Below, piece after piece: positions 8,000-11,662 of a DNA stretch of 11,662 nt; position 1 is the first letter of the stretch, and every line of letters starts with the position of its first letter. The notes under the pieces were generated by a model. The model made no database searches, was not told where the DNA came from, and saw only the letters and a program-made list of their open reading frames with translations. Made by a program: the position numbers and the translations under genes. The stretch is from JAEUJM01 sp044221555 (lineage in GTDB: Bacteria; Actinomycetota; Acidimicrobiia; Acidimicrobiales; DATDAH01): NCBI GenBank assembly GCA_044221555.1, contig JBGAOY010000049.1, positions 1 through 11,662 of the forward strand, read 5' to 3'.

Positions 8000-9163
8000 C
8001 TAGCGGCCGTTCACGCTCCAGTGCCACGGCTCGCTCGGCAGGTTGAAGAAGCCGTAGCCGTTGGCGTTGTTGGCGAGCCAGATGTAGCAGGCGCTGCCCC
8101 GGTAGCTGCAGTTGTCGAAGTCGATGGCCAGGCCCTGCTCGTGCATCGAGGTGCCGGGGATGGCGGTGGGCACCCGGCAGGACGACGGGGACGAGTTCCA
8201 CACATCGGGACAGCCGTTGATGGTGCGGAGCTGGATCTGGCGGGCGTTGCTCCGCCACCCGCTCCCGGTGAGGATCAGCCCGTCGGCGGCGGCGGCGCTC
8301 AACATGTCCTGCAGTTGGCCGGCGATCGACGCGTCGACGGTGATGCCACCCACCGTGACCTGCGAGCCGCTGCCCTGGACGCTGACCCCGCTGGCACGGG
8401 CCGCCTCCGCCGCAGCTGCCGCGGCCGCGGCCTCCTGCTCGGCGATCTGGGCCGACAGGCCGAACTCCTGAGCGGCCAGTTCGTCGTCGGCGACGCGGAT
8501 CGAGTCCATCCGCTCCTCCACGCGGTCCTGCATGTCGCGCTGGTCCTGCTGTGACGAGCGCAGGTCGGCCAGCCGGTCGGCCACCTCGGCACGGTGCTCC
8601 TCGGCCCGCGCCGCGGCGTCCTCGGCCCGGGCCCGGGCATCGGCGAGGTCTTCACGGGCGGCCTGCAACTGGTCGGCCACGTCCTCGTTGCGGTTGCCGG
8701 TGATGTCCACCAGGGCGCGGCGCTCGGCGGCCTCGGTGGGGTTGCTGCCCGACAGCACGTCCATCCCGCTCTGGTTCGAGCCCTCCCGGATGTACGAGTC
8801 GACCAGCAGCTGCTCCTGCTGGGCCTGCAGGCTGTCGATCTCGGCCTGCATGGCCTGCTCTTCGGCGCGGGCGGCGTCGGCGTCGGCATCGGCCTGGTCG
8901 GCGGCGCGCTGGGCGTCCTCCACGCGGGCCCGCTGGGCGTCGACGTTGCGGCCGATCGCCTCGAGGGCGTCGGTGATCTCCGCCAGGTCGGCGTTGAGCA
9001 CGTCGAGGCGGCCGGCCAGCTCGGCCCGTTGCTGTTGGACCTCGGCCCGCTCGGTGCGGGGGTCGGAGCCGCGGCTGGCCAGGACCGGGGTGGCGGCCAG
9101 GACGAGGGCGAGCAGGGGCACGCCCAGAGCCGTGACGCGCCATCGAGATGCAGTGGAACCCAC
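8000..9163 (-). CDS. Exported coiled-coil M15 (VanY-like) D-alanyl-D-alanine carboxypeptidase
   Basis: Probable secreted zinc peptidase trimming peptidoglycan stem peptides. The 387-residue product has an N-terminal signal peptide (basic SRWRV, hydrophobic core to about 29, VLAS). Two long Ala/Glu/Arg/Gln coiled-coil stretches follow (about 36-120 and 160-255), separated by SYIREGSNQSGMDVLSGSNP. This arrangement resembles the N-terminal part of CwlO/RipC/EnvC-type hydrolases, which are controlled by FtsEX. The C-terminal domain (about 265-387) has the M15 motifs SGWRSNARQ (301-309), SMHEQGLAIDFDN (339-351) with zinc ligands His341 and Asp348, and EPWHW (378-382) with catalytic Glu378 and ligand His381. 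Four cysteines (318, 329, 352, 359) could form disulfides. The GTG start has AGGGG 7 nt upstream. It lies between wecA and the atp operon, with hairpins on both sides, so it is probably a separate unit. Confidence 0.87.
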   Translation of the reverse strand: MGSTASRWRVTALGVPLLALVLAATPVLASRGSDPRTERAEVQQQRAELAGRLDVLNADLAEITDALEAIGRNVDAQRARVEDAQRAADQADADADAARAEEQAMQAEIDSLQAQQEQLLVDSYIREGSNQSGMDVLSGSNPTEAAERRALVDITGNRNEDVADQLQAAREDLADARARAEDAAARAEEHRAEVADRLADLRSSQQDQRDMQDRVEERMDSIRVADDELAAQEFGLSAQIAEQEAAAAAAAAEAARASGVSVQGSGSQVTVGGITVDASIAGQLQDMLSAAAADGLILTGSGWRSNARQIQLRTINGCPDVWNSSPSSCRVPTAIPGTSMHEQGLAIDFDNCSYRGSACYIWLANNANGYGFFNLPSEPWHWSVNGR

Positions 9164-9192
9164 AGGCCTACCCCTGAGCGATCGGTGAATCC

Positions 9193-9208
9193 GTCACGAG
9201 AACGTAAC
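9193..9208. promoter_or_regulatory. GTnAC direct repeat upstream of the peptidase gene (possible MtrA-type site)
   Basis: GTCAC at 9193-9197 and GTAAC at 9204-9208 are direct repeats one helical turn (11 bp) apart, about 30-45 bp before the peptidase start. Direct repeats of GTnAC type are associated with the actinobacterial response regulator MtrA, which controls cell-wall hydrolase genes. They overlap a weak -10-like TACGTT on the minus strand. The match is short and could be chance. Confidence 0.3.
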
Positions 9209-9231
9209 ACCCGGAACCGAAAAGGGAAACT

Positions 9232-9267
9232 GGTGTTGGTGGTGTTGCTCGTGTTGCCAATGTTGTC
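9232..9267. repeat. Four degenerate 9-bp tandem units with a TGTTG core
   Basis: Plus-strand units are ggtgttggt, ggtgttgct, cgtgttgcc and aatgttgtc, with the TGTTG core recurring exactly every 9 bp at 9234, 9243, 9252 and 9261. They lie between the wecA terminator hairpin and the peptidase promoter region. The function is unknown. Confidence 0.6.
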
Positions 9268-9270
9268 GGT

Positions 9271-9296
9271 GGCCCCGCGACGGCGTTCGCGGGACC
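9271..9296 (-). terminator. Hairpin terminator behind the wecA-like gene
   Basis: Just after the wecA-like stop (TGA, then one base), the minus strand reads GGTCCCGCGA, loop ACGCCG, TCGCGGGGCC. All ten positions pair, one as G-U. No T tract follows, as is common in high-GC actinobacteria. Position and stem strength make it a likely transcription terminator. Confidence 0.55.
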
Positions 9297-9297
9297 G

Positions 9298-10488
9298 TCA
9301 TGTGTCTTGTTCGTCCTCGACCGCGGTGTCGGTGGCGGCGTCGGCGGGCGTCCCGGGGGACGACTCCCCATCGGTCGGGGCAGGGGTCGGGTTGAGGCCC
9401 GCGGCCCGCTGGAAGCCCGCGCCGAGGAACACATAGAGGCCGAAGCCGAGCACGACGACACCCAGGGGCACCAGCGCGTCGCCCCTGCCGGTGTAGGTGG
9501 GGTAGAGGACGAACACCGACAGGGCGAGGGTCCACCCCCAGAGGATGAGGACGCTGCGGCGCTGCCCGTGGCCCAGCCGCATCAGCCGGTGGTGCAGGTG
9601 CTCCTTGTCGGCGCTGGCCACCCCCGCCCGTTTGGTCGCCCGCCGCACGATGGCGAACACGGTGTCCAGGATCGGCACGCCCAGGATGAACAGCGGGATG
9701 AACAGCGGCGCGAAGAAGAAGTACACCTGGCCGCTGAAGGGCTCGCTGGAGCTCCCGCCCACCGAGATGGTGGATGCCGCCATCAACAGCCCGAGCAACA
9801 GGGCGCCGCCGTCGCCCATGAAGATCCGGGCCGGGTGGAAGTTGTGGGGCAGGAACCCGAGGCAGATGCCGGCGGTGATCAGGGCGACCAACGGCCCCAG
9901 GTTGCCCGGCTCGATGACCCCCACGTCGTTCAGCCGCTCGCCGTACAGGAAGAAGGTGCCAGCGGCGATGGCCACCAACCCGGCGGCGAGGCCGTCGAGG
10001 CCGTCGATCAGGTTCACCGCGTTGGCCATGCCCACCACCCACAGCACGGTGAGCAGCGCGGACAGGTCGGGCGACAGCACCACGAGGTCGGCGAACGGGA
10101 TCCGGAAGAACAAGATGCTGACGCCCGCGACCGACAGGATGCTGCCCGCCAGCACCATGCCGGCGATCTTCGCCGGGGCCGACACGTCGCGGAAGTCGTC
10201 GATGAGGCCCACGAGGAAGATGACGACCGCCGCGATCACCACGCCGAGCGGCTCGGTGCTCCCTTCGAACACCGCGTCGAACCGTCCGGACTGCCAGGCC
10301 ACCGCCATCGCCGCCAGGAACCCGGCCAGCATCGCCGCGCCGCCGAGCGTCGCCGTGGCGCGGGTGTGGACCCGTCGTTCGTCGGGCTTCACCACCGCGC
10401 CGACCCGGACCGCCAGGCGACGGACCAGGGGCGTCAGGACGACCGTCACCACGAAGGCCACCGCGAAGACGGCGAGGTTCGCGGCCAT
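9298..10488 (-). CDS. wecA: WecA/MraY-family polyprenyl-phosphate GlcNAc-1-phosphate transferase
   Basis: Integral membrane enzyme that moves a sugar-1-phosphate, probably GlcNAc-1-phosphate from UDP-GlcNAc, onto a polyprenyl phosphate to start synthesis of a cell-wall polymer. The 396-residue product has about ten membrane spans and the family motifs in order: DERRVHTRATATLGG (36-50), FLVGLIDDFRD with Asp97/Asp98, NAVNLIDGLDGLAAG (156-170), FMGDGGALLLG (223-233) with Asp226, and the HLHHRLMRLG loop (297-306). That loop is of WecA/TagO type rather than MraY type. A hydrophilic, acidic tail (about 358-396) follows the last span. A TAG in frame directly precedes the ATG, which fixes the start. 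The Shine-Dalgarno is weak (GAGCAG). In M. tuberculosis the orthologous gene lies just before atpI-atpB; here a peptidase gene intervenes. Confidence 0.88.
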   Translation of the reverse strand: MAANLAVFAVAFVVTVVLTPLVRRLAVRVGAVVKPDERRVHTRATATLGGAAMLAGFLAAMAVAWQSGRFDAVFEGSTEPLGVVIAAVVIFLVGLIDDFRDVSAPAKIAGMVLAGSILSVAGVSILFFRIPFADLVVLSPDLSALLTVLWVVGMANAVNLIDGLDGLAAGLVAIAAGTFFLYGERLNDVGVIEPGNLGPLVALITAGICLGFLPHNFHPARIFMGDGGALLLGLLMAASTISVGGSSSEPFSGQVYFFFAPLFIPLFILGVPILDTVFAIVRRATKRAGVASADKEHLHHRLMRLGHGQRRSVLILWGWTLALSVFVLYPTYTGRGDALVPLGVVVLGFGLYVFLGAGFQRAAGLNPTPAPTDGESSPGTPADAATDTAVEDEQDT

Positions 10489-10647
10489 CTATCTGCTCGT
10501 CGGCTGACGCCTTGCCCGATGGCTCTTCGGCTGACGCCTTGCCCGATGGCTCTTCGGCTGACGCCTCATCGCGATCATCATGGCTCGCTCGTCCCTCGCT
10601 CGCCGCACGCGGCCGGAACCCGAGCGCGCCCACCGAGGGCAGGACGG
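10489..10647. other. Spacer between the oxidoreductase and wecA-like genes
   Basis: This 159-nt spacer holds the 27-bp tandem repeat next to wecA. Further out, CTCGCTCG occurs twice, 11 bp apart (10584-10591 and 10595-10602). I found no convincing promoter or terminator, so wecA may be read through from the oxidoreductase gene. Small hairpins such as GCCG/CGGC near 10600-10615 are too short to call. Confidence 0.5.
10501..10566. repeat. 27-bp tandem repeat before the wecA-like gene
   Basis: Two perfect 27-bp copies (10501-10527 and 10528-10554; each begins cggctgacgcc and ends gatggctctt) are followed by the first 12 bp of a third. Similarity also extends a few bases to the left. The array ends 12 nt before the wecA start codon. 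Each unit holds GGC-N4-GCC, a short dyad. The unit is a multiple of three and encodes a nine-residue repeat (ASAEEPSGK) in one open minus frame, but that frame is not a convincing gene. Confidence 0.85.
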
Positions 10648-11662
10648 CTACGCGGACAAGCGGTCCTGATGGTGGTGCGCTGCCGTTGCGTGGTCCACCC
10701 AGCGCTGCACCCTGGCCCTCGTGCGCCAGTAGATGTCCTCCATGAGGATGTGGTCGAACTCACCGTTGCGGCCGACGCTGAGCAGGCCGTCGATGCCGGT
10801 GCCGTGGGCGGCCAGGTCGGCGCGGGCGTCCTCGTAGTCGGTCGAGAAGACGGGGTAGGCGATGGGGGTCTTGACCACCCGACAGCCCAGGTAGCGGCGG
10901 CGGGCGTCGGGCACCAGCCGCTCGAGCTCGGTGAGGCACCGCTCCCCCAGTGCCTCGTCGTCCATGGTCCAGATCGCCGAGCCCACCTCGGTGCCGATGT
11001 CGACGGTGACCATGGTCTTGCCCTCCGGCGCCAGCCACGGCATGGACAGCGGCGCCTCGGTGAGCCGGAAGGTCTCGAAGCTGTGGTCGGGCACCCACAT
11101 CACCACGTCGGGCAGCAGGCCCCGCCCCTCGAAGCGGAGGTTGGCGAACACCATCGGGCGGAAGCGGAAGTCGGCGAAGCGGTCGAGGCGAGTGGTCCCC
11201 TCGACGATGCGGGGCAGCACGCTGACGGGCGCCGTGCTGACGACGGCGTCGACCTCGACCACCTCGCCTCGCACCCGGACGCCGACCACCCGCTCGTCCT
11301 CGACCAGCACCTTCTCGACGGGCGTGTCGAGGGCGATGGCGTCGCCCAGCGCATCGGCGAGGGTCTCGCACAGCAGGCTCACCCCGCCCTCGGGGTACAC
11401 GTGCCACACGTCCACGCTCTGCGGCTTCTCGTTGCAGTAGCCGATGGCCACGGCCCGGCGGGTCACCTTGGCCGCCGCCTTCAGCACCATCGTGTGCACG
11501 ATGCTGGACGGGATCTTCTGGCCGACCGCGGCGGCGAGCCGATCGGCCGGCGCCCCCGACCACGCCTCGATGAGCGGCAGCACCACGTCGTCGGCGAGGC
11601 CGCGGCCGTACTCGGCCCGGAAGAAGTCGGCCGCAGTGACCGGGCCGGTCCCGCCCCGCAGG
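10648..11662 (-). CDS. FAD-dependent amine-oxidase/phytoene-desaturase-like oxidoreductase (partial, N-terminus outside the window)
   Basis: The 3' end of a gene, about 337 residues visible, continuing past the window edge. The GTG at 11586 is not the start: the frame continues upstream with protein-like sequence (TAADFFRAEYGRGLADDVVL). Family signs are the substrate-domain stretch VDVWHVYPEGGVSLLCETLA with its Tyr-Pro-x-Gly-Gly, the following beta strands ending DAVVSTAPVSVLPRIV, and the C-terminal GLLSVGRNGEFDHILMEDIY. This is how FAD-binding flavin amine oxidases, protoporphyrinogen-oxidase-like and UDP-galactopyranose-mutase-like proteins close their FAD site. The N-terminal dinucleotide-binding motif would lie outside the window. 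The substrate cannot be told from this part. Neighbourhood with wecA hints at envelope glycan or isoprenoid metabolism, but that is only inference. Confidence 0.75.
   Translation of the reverse strand, partial: LRGGTGPVTAADFFRAEYGRGLADDVVLPLIEAWSGAPADRLAAAVGQKIPSSIVHTMVLKAAAKVTRRAVAIGYCNEKPQSVDVWHVYPEGGVSLLCETLADALGDAIALDTPVEKVLVEDERVVGVRVRGEVVEVDAVVSTAPVSVLPRIVEGTTRLDRFADFRFRPMVFANLRFEGRGLLPDVVMWVPDHSFETFRLTEAPLSMPWLAPEGKTMVTVDIGTEVGSAIWTMDDEALGERCLTELERLVPDARRRYLGCRVVKTPIAYPVFSTDYEDARADLAAHGTGIDGLLSVGRNGEFDHILMEDIYWRTRARVQRWVDHATAAHHHQDRLSA

Noticed and set aside
10501..10566. CRISPR-like array
   Set aside because: The 27-bp units are directly adjacent with no spacers and no cas genes are present; it is a plain tandem repeat.
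9194..10633. 479-codon minus-strand open frame overlapping wecA and including the 27-bp repeat
   Set aside because: Most of it is an Arg/Gly/Pro-rich shadow of the wecA frame. Only the repeat part looks unusual, and it has no separate stop or convincing ribosome site.

Overview
The window is GC-rich bacterial DNA and nearly all coding is on the minus strand. It holds a complete F1Fo ATP synthase operon with its upstream neighbours. The order in the direction of transcription (high to low coordinates) is: partial FAD oxidoreductase, WecA-like GlcNAc-1-phosphate transferase, secreted coiled-coil M15 peptidase, atpZ-like, atpI-like, atpB, atpE, atpF, atpH, atpA, atpG, atpD, atpC. A wecA-type gene followed by an atpI-type gene and then atpBEFHAGDC is the layout known from Actinomycetota such as Mycobacterium tuberculosis. 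Here atpF and atpH are separate genes, not the mycobacterial b-delta fusion, and there is both an AtpZ-like and an AtpI-like gene. I infer an actinobacterium outside the mycobacteria, perhaps of the Acidimicrobiia. The class-level assignment is a guess from layout and composition.

Region by region. (1) 1-256: the end of an unidentified plus-strand coding frame that converges on atpC and has no in-frame stop where one is expected. (2) 257-7811: ten tightly packed minus-strand genes with overlaps or short gaps, several with GTG or TTG starts, and good Shine-Dalgarno sites at the starts inspected most closely. The only large internal gap (78 nt) lies between atpH and atpA. (3) 7812-7999: a spacer holding a plausible atp promoter inside a small A/T-rich island, and a GC-rich hairpin behind the peptidase gene. 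(4) 8000-9163: an exported peptidase that joins a long coiled coil to a VanY-like M15 catalytic domain. (5) 9164-9297: a spacer with a strong hairpin terminator, a degenerate 9-bp repeat and a GTnAC direct repeat. (6) 9298-10488: the WecA-like transferase. (7) 10489-10647: a spacer with a 27-bp tandem repeat close to the wecA start codon. (8) 10648-11662: an FAD-dependent amine-oxidase-like protein, cut by the window edge.

Functionally this is housekeeping: a proton-driven ATP synthase (AtpB, E and F in the membrane; AtpH, A, G, D and C as stator and F1; AtpZ and AtpI as assembly or accessory proteins) next to cell-envelope genes. I see no mobile element, CRISPR array, RNA gene or defence system. 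The parts worth a second look are lineage-specific elaborations: an AtpF that begins with a signal-peptide-like segment and a two-cysteine linker, an acidic C-terminal tail on AtpA, a C-terminal tail on AtpG, the coiled-coil/M15 fusion with a possible MtrA-like site upstream, and the VNTR-like repeat in front of wecA.
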